From Funneliformis mosseae (lineage: Eukaryota > Glomeromycota > Glomeromycetes > Glomerales > Glomeraceae): a stretch of 26,681 nucleotides of DNA. The translations under genes were made by a program, and so were the position numbers. This document shows, in pieces, positions 8,724 through 18,432 of this stretch (position 1 is its first letter; the number at the start of each line of letters is the position of its first letter). The DNA lies in NCBI GenBank assembly GCA_910592005.1, contig CAJVPP010000755.1, positions 1-26,681 on the forward strand, written 5' to 3'. The notes below the pieces were generated by a model, which ran no database searches, was not told the origin of the DNA, and was given only the letters and a program-made list of their open reading frames with translations.

Positions 8724-11418
8724 ATGTCGGCAAATTTGTTAGTTTCGGCGTCAAAAGATGTTAAAATATGGGATTTAAAGTCGATACCTGGTGATAAGAA
8801 TTCCAATGAAATTGAGACATCAAAGACTATTATTCCAGAACAATTGCTTGGTGTTGAAGTTTCTTCGTTTGCTCCTCACGATGCTTCAACTGGAGTCAGT
8901 GTAGTTCGTTGGAACCACGACAGTAAGTAAACATAATGCGTTAAATGCAAACGCATTATTAATGAATCATAGATATGTTTAGGGCAATTTAATCTTTTAT
9001 AATTCTTTTGTTTTCATTATTTTAGATCAGCTATTGGCTGTAGTGGGAAATGAAGGAACTCTTACAATACATGATTCGCAAGGAACATTCATAGAAACAA
9101 TACCGTCGAATAATCATGGATCAGTAAGTTACAAGGATCTATCGGTTAATCAACACGCTTTCTAGGAACTTGTTCGTTAACATCAATGGTTCTTTAACTT
9201 TCGTAGGACGATTACACAAAAATTAATTCGCTTCGCTTTTCAGATAAATCACAATATGTTTTATTTGGAGGTTCTGATAAGATTGTTAATATCTGGGATC
9301 GTAAAGGATCAAGTTTTCTTGAGCCTTTGGAGGTAAATCTTTATTGATCGATTATGTATTAATAAATCTTACTAAAAACATTTTTGTAATATATTAGGGA
9401 CACAGTAGTGCTGTAACATGTATTGATTTGAATTTGGATGAATCCATTGTGGCTAGTTCTGCCTTAAATGGAAACATCATTATTCATAATCGACAAAAAT
9501 CCAATTCACGGAATAATTTAACTGTATTGACGAAACAAGTATGCAAAGATCCAATTCCAATTTATTAAGTTTTTTAAATTCTAATTGAAACTAATTTTCA
9601 TTGCTGTAGCCAATAAACGTTTTGCAATATTCATATGTCAAACGAGGTCTGTTGGCTGCTGGTGGTGAAGATGGATCATTACGATTGTGGGATACCAGTG
9701 GATCTACGACAGCAATCCAGACATATGAAAAAGCCCATCACTCAGAGATTAAAGGAATAGCCTTTTCGCCTTCCAATTCACATTTGTTGTTAAGTGCAGG
9801 AATGGATAGGCGTATCGTTATGTATGATGTTGGCAAAAAAGAGTATGTAGTCAATTTATCTTTTACAGGTTAAGTTAATATGAGAATCCTGAATATTTTG
9901 TTTTCTTTCCTCTGCGAAAAATTGTTGCAGTTTGGAGTTGAATCAAATTTTAATGTTTTGGACTTTTGTCATGGTCAAAAAAATAAAAGATGTCTGAAAA
10001 ATATATACACAGAATCGCCTTTGACGTCATTGGCCTACAGGGCAGACTGTGTCACTATAGCAGTTGGTACGCTGCAAGGTAAGTGCTTGTTACGTTTTTA
10101 ATAATCTTTAAATTATTATTATTCATGTAAATACTTAATTTATGACTAATTTGACTGTTTTTTTTTAATAAAGGCAAGATTTTGATATATGACTTGCGTT
10201 CGCTCAACAAAGTCATGTGTACATTAAACGGATGCGAATCTCGGCCTATTCAATGTTTACATTTTCAGGTAAAATTTTAACACATTTATACAAACATTTT
10301 ATATATTTACAGATTATATAAATTATGTTAGGAGAAAGGTCGTGCTTCCATGCGCCGCGCTACCTTGAGTAAGAATAAGAATAGTCATGTTAGAACATCC
10401 TCAAGAGGGACGACACTTCCCGCTTCTTCTTCTAACAGATCAGCGAAGGGTGTGGCAGCGAAATCTTCATCTCCGGTCCTTAGTGAATCAAAGGGAAAAA
10501 ATTACATGGACATGTTTTCGCCAGTTAAGAAAGTGGTTAAGGATGATATCACTTCCGATGACACCTTTTCTAGTAGCACAGAAAATAACATTGATAATAA
10601 TAAGAACCATAATGGGGCTGCTGACGAAAACGTTAATACTAGAAACATTATTGATAAAAATAGGATTCGCGTGACCCATAGTGTAGCTTCTGACGAAAAT
10701 GTTGATACTAAAACCATCATTGATGATAAAATCCACGTGAATCATATTAGAACCGCTGACGAAAACGTTATTACTAAAAACATCATTGGTGATAAGAACC
10801 ATAGTAGAACTGCTGAGGAAAACGTTATTACTAAAAAAATCATTGATGATAAGATCCATGGTAGAACTGCTGAGGAAAACGTTATTACTAAAAACATTAC
10901 TGATGATAAGATCCATGTGAAACATGGTGGAGCCGACGAAAACGTTAATACTAAAAATATGATTTATGATAAGAACCACGTGAACCATAATAGAGCCACT
11001 GACGAGAACGTTACCGCTAAAAACATCATTGATGATAAGACCCATAATGGAGCTGCTGACGAAAACGTTAACACAATAAACACAGCAACAAATTTTCAGC
11101 TTCAAGTTATTGGAAGCGTTGTTGATGAATGTTTACAAGACTTCCGGATATCATTACGAAACGATATACAAAATATGCATTTAGAATTGTTACGACAGTT
11201 TCACATTCAAAAGGTTTCTTGGTTTTATTGTTATTTATAATCGTATATATTTATAGATTAATTTTTAAATGCCTTTTTCTAATTTATAGATGGAATTAGA
11301 GACGATGTTTTTAAAAAATCGAGGAGAAACTATGGCATTACGTGAAGAAGTCGAACGACTTCGTGAAGAAAATCAACGGCAAAACAAAACAATAGAATTT
11401 TTAACAAAAAATAATTAA
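8724..11418 (+). CDS. NEDD1: NEDD1/GCP-WD homologue, gamma-tubulin ring complex recruiting WD40 protein
   Basis: Nine coding exons: 8724-8922, 9026-9123, 9207-9332, 9398-9538, 9610-9868, 10013-10078, 10174-10268, 10332-11213, 11290-11418. They give 664 residues; human NEDD1 has about 660. Residues 1-328 form seven WD40 blades (for example DVKIWDL, DKIVNIWDR, GSLRLWDT, RRIVMYDV, GKILIYDLR). Residues 329-580 are a polar linker with eight imperfect repeats. The C-terminus (VVDECLQDFR ... LLRQFHIQK, then REEVERLREENQRQN) matches the NEDD1 helical region that binds gamma-tubulin complexes. NEDD1 targets these complexes to centrosomes and spindles. The start is the first ATG that leads into blade 1. 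Exon 5-6 joining was chosen because it aligns with the family (LSFT-ESPLTSLAY); a longer alternative exists. Convergent with the methyltransferase gene downstream. Confidence 0.9.
10600..11085 (+). repeat. Eight-copy imperfect tandem repeat in the NEDD1 linker
   Basis: Roughly 57-69-bp units encode variants of H-x-R-x-A-D-E-N-V-x-T-K-N-I-I-D-D-K (protein residues about 418-580). The core DENV/EENV followed by T-K-N-I-I-D-D-K recurs. Units 3-5 are the most alike, suggesting recent expansion. All units keep the reading frame. The periodicity also leaves a long open frame on the other strand, which I regard as a shadow. Confidence 0.9.
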
Positions 11419-11612
11419 TAATTAATAATACTAATAACAGTGAATAAAAAAAACCCCCTTATCTCGGTTACTTTAATTTGATTAGTTTTTTTATTTTTCA
11501 CTTTACCAGAAAACTTGCAAACTTATTGATTATTTAAACTCAATTTGCAATATTGACTGGTAATGTAAGAAGTGGTGAAGGTTATAATATGAAAGGGAAA
11601 AGGGAATTTGGA

Positions 11613-12372
11613 TCAAGATAATTTTGAAACATCAAAATCATTAAAAATCTGAGACGATCTTTGCCATTCAATTAACCAACCTTCATTATCAAACAAAATC
11701 CCTTCTTTAGCTAATCTTTCCGATTTACGATCAATTTTTTCACTTCTATATTTTTCTTTTTTACTGCGAGATTTATCATCACGCCCAAACCATTCACCAT
11801 CAAATCCACCAATAAAAAAATTTGAAGCAATTACGCGATGACATGGTACTGGTAAAGGAGCAAAAGGATTTACACGGAGTGCACCTCCAACTGCACGTGG
11901 TGATGATGATAGAGCTGTTGCTATCATTCTATATGTCGAAACATATCCTTTTTAATATTGAACAATTTAATGTTAATAATAACTCGAGAATTCATATTAA
12001 CCATTTCTATAAGTAAATTTATATCACCTTCAGGGATCTAGATTTTATTCACATAAATGTAACCAAATAAATGATTAAAATATCAGGTTAAAGCATTATA
12101 TTTAGTGAATTAAGAATTATGATTACCTGAGAGCAAAGATCATATACTTTAAATTGGAATTCTGTCACATTTCTACTAGTTTTTGGATTTTTAAAAGCTT
12201 TACGATCGTTTTTTGTTATTGGATAATATACTGCATTAAGTGAATTCAATGACAGTCGATTATTAATAAAACAATCTTTTCGAATCAATAAATCCTGAGA
12301 AGGTTTAGTAAAATTTTTTGGTATAAAATATGGGCTTGTAAGTACATTTTTAGAACGTTTTTGAGACAACAT
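11613..12372 (-). CDS. MGMT: Methylated-DNA--protein-cysteine methyltransferase (O6-methylguanine repair)
   Basis: Three coding exons on the minus strand: 12372-12127, a 10-nt microexon 12037-12028, and 11947-11613. They give 196 residues (human 207). The enzyme transfers the alkyl group from O6-alkylguanine in DNA to its own cysteine and is used once. The core reads VTEFQFKVYDLCSQ, IPEGYVSTYRMIA, RAVGGALRVNP, then PCHRV with active Cys at residue 121. Arg103 matches the helix-turn-helix Arg finger and Asn112 the buried Asn of the family. A Lys/Arg/Ser-rich stretch (about 139-160) separates the IGGF motif from the closing LAKEGILFD helix. The microexon is required: it supplies IPEG and restores phase between the two large exons. 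The N-terminal 65 residues are not conserved. The gene lies tail-to-tail with NEDD1, 194 bases apart. Confidence 0.9.
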
Positions 12373-12512
12373 TTTTTTGTGTACTTTAAAATATTTTTGG
12401 TAATATATTAATATATTACTATAAAAGGCAATGTATCAGAAAAAAAAGTTTCTGGCTAATAGCAAAGTAAAAAAAGGGATCTATTAATGATAAGATATAA
12501 TATGAGTTTAAT

Positions 12513-12518
12513 CACGTG
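12513..12518 (-). promoter_or_regulatory. E-box (CACGTG) upstream of the methyltransferase gene
   Basis: CACGTG in ATCACGTGGT lies about 140 bases upstream of the methyltransferase ATG at 12372. It resembles the two E-boxes before NEDD1. Role inferred only from position. Confidence 0.3.
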
Positions 12519-12649
12519 GTTAGTATTTTTGATCATTATAAAATCATTTTATTTATTTTTAATCATTTAATAAATAATGACATCACCAGCAATTATACCT
12601 TTTAATTTATTTATTTAATCATTCAGATATTGGTATTTTATTTATTTCT

Positions 12650-13848
12650 TTATTTGATATTCATGCTAGCTTTAAATAATTCATCTTTACATCTTGGAAA
12701 TATGTCATTTTTATAAATTTCCATTTCATTGGAAGGAATACGTGACAAAACAAAATCCGATACGGTATCACGTGATCGATCATCATTTGGAGGTCTGCCT
12801 ATGCCAATTCTTAATCTTTGAAATGCCTAAAATAAAAATTATGTGAATTAAGATTTTGCGAAAAATTTTTTTAAATAAAAAGATAGAATTACACCTACGT
12901 CGGTTTTCAAATGATCGATTACCGATTTAATTCCATTATGTCCACTTAGAATCAAAAGAACATTAAAATTTTGACTTTTTTGATCCAATTAATTTATTAA
13001 ATTTTCTTCATTTTTCTTACCTCGCACTGCCGCCATTTTTTATGCTGAATTTACCGAGTTCGCGTTGCATATCATCATGAATGATTATCATATTCGAATG
13101 CGAGAATTGAAGCTCTCGTGCTATTTTGACAATTAGATGATTTATTTATTATAAGTTCATTATTTAACAAACAAAGTAAAATGAACATTCTTAGGTATGT
13201 CAAACAAACCTGCTTTCGAGACCGATTTCCCACTAACATTCATTAAGAACATAGGTTTCAATAGAGTCAATTCAATAGGAACAAGATCAGGTTTTGGTTT
13301 GGATTTTTTTGGTTGAAGTTTAGGTGAGGATGTAACGTCTGACAATCCCGATGATGGTGAGGATAATGGAGATGGATGTTTTGATGACTCGGGCAGTAAT
13401 GATGAATCGGTCATTGAAAGGAGATTTGAATTATTAAACACATCATCTTGAACGGTAGTATTGATGGTTGCCTTGATGTCTTCATCTGATTCGCTACCAA
13501 AATCCCATTCTTTCTTTGTTGCTTTCTTTTTCTTGTGCAGTTTACATTGTTTAGATGATGATGACCCTGATAAAGAAGTGGGGTCGACGTAAATCGTAGT
13601 TGGTTGTGTGATGTATGCGTGAATCGATTTATTTTTTGTCCAAGTGATATTTAACTGTGATGCTATATGATCTAAAAGAAGCATCCCTATGCTATGCCAT
13701 GTTTGAGGGTGTGTGTGGTTTCCCAAGCCAACCAACTGGACATGACAACGATCCGCAGCAAATTCATTTAGGTTGAAAAGAAAAATAAAATCAAATCAGA
13801 TCATAAACAAGAAGAAATCGAGCTTACCAAAACTCTTTTCGATGTCAT
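12650..13848 (-). CDS. PTH1: Peptidyl-tRNA hydrolase (Pth1 family) with a long polar insertion
   Basis: Five coding exons on the minus strand: 13848-13828, 13735-13210, 13120-13021, 12944-12899, 12826-12650. They give 289 residues; bacterial enzymes have about 190-200. Pth cleaves peptides from tRNAs released prematurely by ribosomes. It opens MTSKRVLLVGLGN with Asn13. His21 in TWHSIG is the catalytic-base equivalent. LLKPMFLMNVSGKSV, MIIIHDDM (Asp198), GGSASGHNGIKSVI and FQRLRIGIGRPP complete the fold. Residues about 58-157 are a Ser/Lys/Asp-rich insertion absent from typical family members; it is encoded within the same large exon, so it is not a missed intron (it stays open and in frame). 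The first coding exon is only 21 nt. Transcribed away from the Ser/His-rich gene at 14416, so the two may share a promoter. Confidence 0.88.
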
Positions 13849-14415
13849 CTTTTCTTTAAGAAAAAAAAAAAAAATTTGAAATTTAAATTTCTTTTCTAAA
13901 TTAATCTATGTATTTCTATAAATATTATTCTATTCTAATTCTATTATATCTGATTTATAATATCTCGAAAGTTTTATATAAAAATTTTGCGTTCATCGGG
14001 AGTATTTATAATTATTTTTTTTTTGGTGTGAAACTGCGGCTATCACTTGATTCTCCGAAAATCCCGAAAATCCCGAACTCCGAGAATTGCGTAACTTCAT
14101 GACAAGGATTGAATCATCGTAATTACGTTATTATACTTTTCGCGAATCAGTGACGCGCTAAAAAAAAAAAAAAAATATACTTTGAAAAAAATTTTCTTTT
14201 CTATCCAGTTTCTACCTGGAAAAAAATATAAATTTCATTTATCACAAGTAGAATATTATTACAAACACGACCGAAATGTCACTTTACAACCTCTTTGATT
14301 AGCCCCAAACAAGTTCTTATCACGAGTTTACCTTTTCGAGCGGACCTTAAATATTTAATAGTACGAACCGCAGCATCACTTATCCATTTAAAACCATTTA
14401 AGCTTCACCCTTATC
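13849..14415. promoter_or_regulatory. Divergent intergenic region between the hydrolase and the Ser/His-rich gene
   Basis: 567 bases separate two start codons pointing apart. The region holds A-tracts (13861-13874 and 14161-14175). It also has a direct repeat AAAATCCCGA/AAAATCCCGA around 14057-14076, bracketed by an ATTCTCcG/CGAGAAT inverted repeat (about 14050-14088), and a GTGACGCGCT motif near 14150-14159. It probably contains both promoters. No coding sequence is supported, although a weak open stretch crosses 13908-14102. Confidence 0.45.
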
Positions 14416-15309
14416 ATGTTGCTTGAATCGAAGAAGAGAACACGCGTTCCAGACGAAGAAAGTGATAATAAGGAAAGTGTTGAAGGTTTTGGTGGTGTTA
14501 TGATGGATGGCAGGAATAATTACAAGGAAAAGGCTGGAAAAGTAGACTTGAAGAGAATGCGGTTAGATTTGGACCATGAAAACTTGAGGTTGGTTTAATT
14601 AAGTTTTTTTGATGAAAGCGAAAAATGAACCTTTTTTTCACTGAACATTAAAAATATGTATGATATTATTATACCTTGATGTTAAATTTAAAGTTGATTC
14701 ATTGGTTCATGTAATGTAAACAGAGTGGTTCCGTCCGAACTCTTTAACTCAAGTTCAGAATCATCACCAAGAACGCCATCATCTCACTCAACCTATGCGG
14801 ATACCACCGAATTTACAACTTCATATCATCACATTCATCATCAACAACAACAGCAACAATCATCTTTAGGTGGTACGTCTTTATTAAATCCAAATATCCA
14901 TAAACTTCATCGTAACCCAATCAGAATCTCGACAAGATCCGATGCATCATCATCCTCCTCTACTGAACTTTTAAATCCTTATATGAACATCAATTCGGTT
15001 TTGTATCTCGCTAATTTGACGCGAACTTCGCATATTGTGAATGAATTGCAAGATGATCTTGGATGCATGGAAATTGACGAGAGAGTTGCTTGTGCAAATC
15101 ATCATGGAAGAAGACAGGAAACTTCTTCATCCGCAATTGAGAATGTTGGTTCTATGGATCAAGGATTGAGTCATGACCTTCATTATCGGTTTCAGAATGG
15201 TGAGTATATTAATGAAGGTTCTTCAGAGGTGACCGGTTATCAGTCCATTAATGCAATTTTGAGAGAAGCTTTCTTAAGAAGGCATCAACACGTGGATGCT
15301 CAAGATTAA
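14416..15309 (+). CDS. Unrecognised Ser/His/Gln-rich, probably nuclear protein
   Basis: Two coding exons, 14416-14588 and 14724-15309, give 252 residues; the junction keeps phase and rebuilds an Arg codon. I do not recognise the family. The N-terminus has two basic clusters (SKKRTRVPDEE and LKRMRLDLD) that could be nuclear localisation signals. A disordered stretch follows, rich in Ser, Thr, His and Gln (HHIHHQQQQQQSS). After it come two patches that look ordered: LLNPYMNINSVLYLANL (about 145-165) and ELQDDLGCMEIDE (about 174-190). The end, YQSINAILREAFLRRHQH, could be an amphipathic helix. Repeated S/T-P and S-S-P sites suggest phosphorylation. The two ordered-looking patches are the best probes for homologues. 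A small regulatory or adaptor protein is plausible, but that is inference. Confidence 0.7.
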
Positions 15310-15600
15310 GAGTTTATTACCGTATTTCCTTTCAAATATATCAATATAGTTTAATCAATATATTTCACGTTAATGAGAAATTTATATACTGGGTACAAAT
15401 TAAACAACCGAAAGAACATTAAAAAATTCAGATTCATATATCTATATAATATTATTAAATTTTTGGGAAAAATAAATTTTTTTTTTTCGTTGAAAATGTA
15501 AAAAAAAAAAAAAAATTATAAAAATGTTATAATTTTTTAAACGAGTTACAGATATTTGAACGTAATTCACATTATAATAAAAAAAAACCATTTTAAAAAA
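15310..15600. other. Convergent 3' intergenic spacer
   Basis: It lies between the stop codons of two convergent genes. It contains A- and T-runs (15475-15515) and AATAAA-like sites (near 15470). No gene is seen. Confidence 0.4.
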
Positions 15601-18003
15601 TCAATCGGTTTTCATGGGATCAGTCCCTCCCCCGTCAGATAAAGGACCTGGTGCTTCTGATTTCTGTTGATTGTCAGTTTCATTTTTATTAATGACAATC
15701 TGAGGAACTTCAGTTATAGGAATGGCAGAAGAACTTGTAGCTTCACCAATACTATTGTCACTTTCTCCACTGATTGTTGTTGTTGACGGTGCAGCTGATG
15801 GAGGCGATGGTGCATACGATAATGATCCGTTCCCATTTCCATTATTATCATCATGGTTATTACCACCACCAAATTCAGGAACTTTTAAAGTGCCGACAAC
15901 GTTTTCAAAACCAACCTCACTACCTTTAATTGTGGATTGACCATAATTGACATCCATTGTCATTGTACTGTCATTACTAAATATGGGTGGTGTCAGTTCA
16001 TCTGACTTAAATCCTTTTTCTTCTTCCAAAGTGTCAAATGATGGTAGCCAAAAAGTCTTGAAAGGTATATAAATAAATAGCAAGAAGTATGTTGGTAAAA
16101 TTTACTTGTAATAGATAAAAAAAGTATGTTGATCGTAATTATCCGGATAACAAAATTTTTTAATAAACATGAAACCCGGAGTGGAAAAATTAGATCTAAA
16201 AGCAACCTCAACAAGCAATTCGAGAACAACTTGTATTAGATCACTTTAATTATTCTTCGATCGTTATAAACCACAAGTTTAAACTCATAAAACCTAAAAT
16301 GTGGGGAACATTGATCGATTAAGAGAGAAAAATGACGTAAAATTATATTATGACTCACCAAATCTGTACAGCCGCTAACCATCATCAATTTTGTAGGACT
16401 AAATCTAACAACTTGCGTTGGCCTAACATGATACTCTAGTGTATGTATTGGTCGAGAATCTATCCCTTCCGCAAGCACAGCTGAATTCTTTAGAGGTGCT
16501 TCTACATCCCAAAAATTTATCACTCCATCTTGTGATCCTAAAGGAGAAAAATTCAATTTGTACACAAATATACTTAATAATTAAGGTATAAGATCATCAC
16601 TCGTATCATAGATTACCTCCAACTACAAAACGACCATCAGGAGTCCAACTTGTTTCTTCTCCTCCTAATAATTGTGATGCATTATTTAATCCAACATGAC
16701 CAATTAATCGCCTTTTCATGTCGGTATTATATGCATCCGTTACGTAATGAACATCTCCCGAAGTTGTGACAAGAATTTTGTCGCCATCATTACTGAATTT
16801 AATAGATGTCCATTCAGGTTGTGTCGGAGGGCGCGGATGTGAGGAAGGTAACGCATAATTATCTATCACATTCAACGTGGTAAACGGCGCCTATAAGGAA
16901 AAACAAGTTTATATTATTAATAAAATATATTTATAAAGTAAATTTTTTTTATGATTTTACCTGATCAAACTTTCTTATATCAAATAACTTTATAACATTA
17001 TCATGGCTCTGAAGTCCAATTGCTAGTACGATACCTGACGGATCATAGGCGATACAAGGTCTTCCATTTTCAATATTAATAAATCCCTACAAGTGAAGAA
17101 ATACAAAATTTTAAATAAAAGTAATTTCATAGTTTATAAATATATAATGAGTAATTACACACCAAAAAAGTGGGCGTACGTAAATCCCATAACCGAACTC
17201 CTTCATTTACAGCACCCGAAGCGAATTGATCACTCACAGGTGACATCTCCAAACTTACCACCCTAAAAAAAAAAGAAAGAAATGTTCTTACTGTTATTAT
17301 TTATCAAGTATTTATCAACATTAACGCGATATCATCAGAATACCTTTTCTGGTGACCCTCAAAATATCTTATGAACTGATTATCGTGTAGTGACAAATAT
17401 CTCAACGTATCTATTTAAGCGAATCATATATAAAAGTTAGTATCAATTATCACGTCCAATGATCATTAAAGCAATTATAGATTGGAAGAATGACGAACCA
17501 GTTACCATTCTCTTTGGTTGACGCGTATATAATATCTGTATGTCGATGAGTGAACCGCGTTAGATGCACTCCATACTTTTTACTAAGAATCAATTTCTTA
17601 TGCCTGTGATCAAAATAATAATAATAATAATTAGAGAAATTAGTTAGTCTAATGATTGATGATTTCAATTCATCTTTGATCATATAACAAATTACGAGGG
17701 AGATTTTCCGTACGATCAAACTCAAATATTCGTATATCAGGTTTGATCTTTATTAATTGAAATAATAATAATAAAACAATAATAATATACTAGGCAAATG
17801 TTGCCGTTGGATAGAACAATATTTATTTACCTTCCTTGGACGCAATTATACAAGTTAATCGATTCATCAGCTGAAGCAGTTACACAGTATTCTCCAGTCT
17901 GATCGAAATCGCAAGCTGTAATAGGTTGTGAATTCTCGTATAAATTACGAGCCGCCTTTAAGTTCATTAAATGATTTACGTTTAATTCTACCGTTTTCTC
18001 CAT
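15601..18003 (-). CDS. SWD2: Swd2/WDR82 homologue, COMPASS and termination-complex WD40 subunit
   Basis: Eight coding exons on the minus strand: 18003-17831, 17603-17506, 17410-17344, 17262-17163, 17086-16961, 16890-16617, 16537-16359, 16056-15601. They give 490 residues. Swd2/WDR82 is a beta-propeller subunit of Set1/COMPASS histone H3-K4 methyltransferase and of the cleavage/polyadenylation (yeast) or PP1 (animal) termination module. Diagnostic blocks: [100 protein letters not shown], and FWLPSFD closing the propeller near residue 345. Residues about 350-490 form an unusual acidic, Ser/Pro/Gly-rich tail not found in human WDR82 (about 313 residues). Divergent from the amidohydrolase gene. 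Confidence 0.92.
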
Positions 18004-18432
18004 TTTAATTAAAAAACAAAAATTCGGAAATCTGTGAAAAGATAACTGGCCATATATATTACTATATAAGGCGGTTTGGCGTAGTAAATATGCGCAGTAA
18101 ATTGGTAAATAAAATAAGTAAATTTCCACGTTTAAATTTGGATCACGTTATACCAATTACTATAATAGGCAGGAATTCAATTTTATACTTAAAAAAATGG
18201 TAACCTCGGAAACGAAGATATGATTATGCAATCGATAAAAAGACTAAATTCGAACCGATCAAAAATCTCTATCAAGTTAAGCTCAGAAAGCTTAGAACAA
18301 TTGAATAGTGTAGCTTAATTTTCCGATTTAGAATATATGTAGCAAAAAACCTGTTTTGGAATCACTTCTACGTTACACAAAATGCCAGTTATTTACAAGT
18401 TCTTCAAAAAAAAAATTTAATAGAACTTTATC
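18004..18432. promoter_or_regulatory. Divergent promoter region between Swd2 and the amidohydrolase
   Basis: 429 bases lie between two start codons pointing apart. An alternating TATATATA/ACTATATAAGG stretch at about 18052-18072 is a possible TATA region for the Swd2 gene. GGATCACGTTAT lies at about 18140-18151. No reading frame of interest is present. In-frame stops upstream of 18433 bar a longer first exon for the amidohydrolase. Confidence 0.4.

Noticed and set aside
10488..11105. Long minus-strand open frame (205 codons) opposite NEDD1
   Set aside because: It is created by the in-frame repeat in the NEDD1 linker. It is Val/Ser/Ile-rich, has no family resemblance, and overlaps a strongly supported exon.
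13908..14102. 64-codon frame in the divergent promoter region
   Set aside because: Tyr/Ile/Leu-rich A/T translation followed by the CCCGAAAA repeat; no motif and no splice partner.
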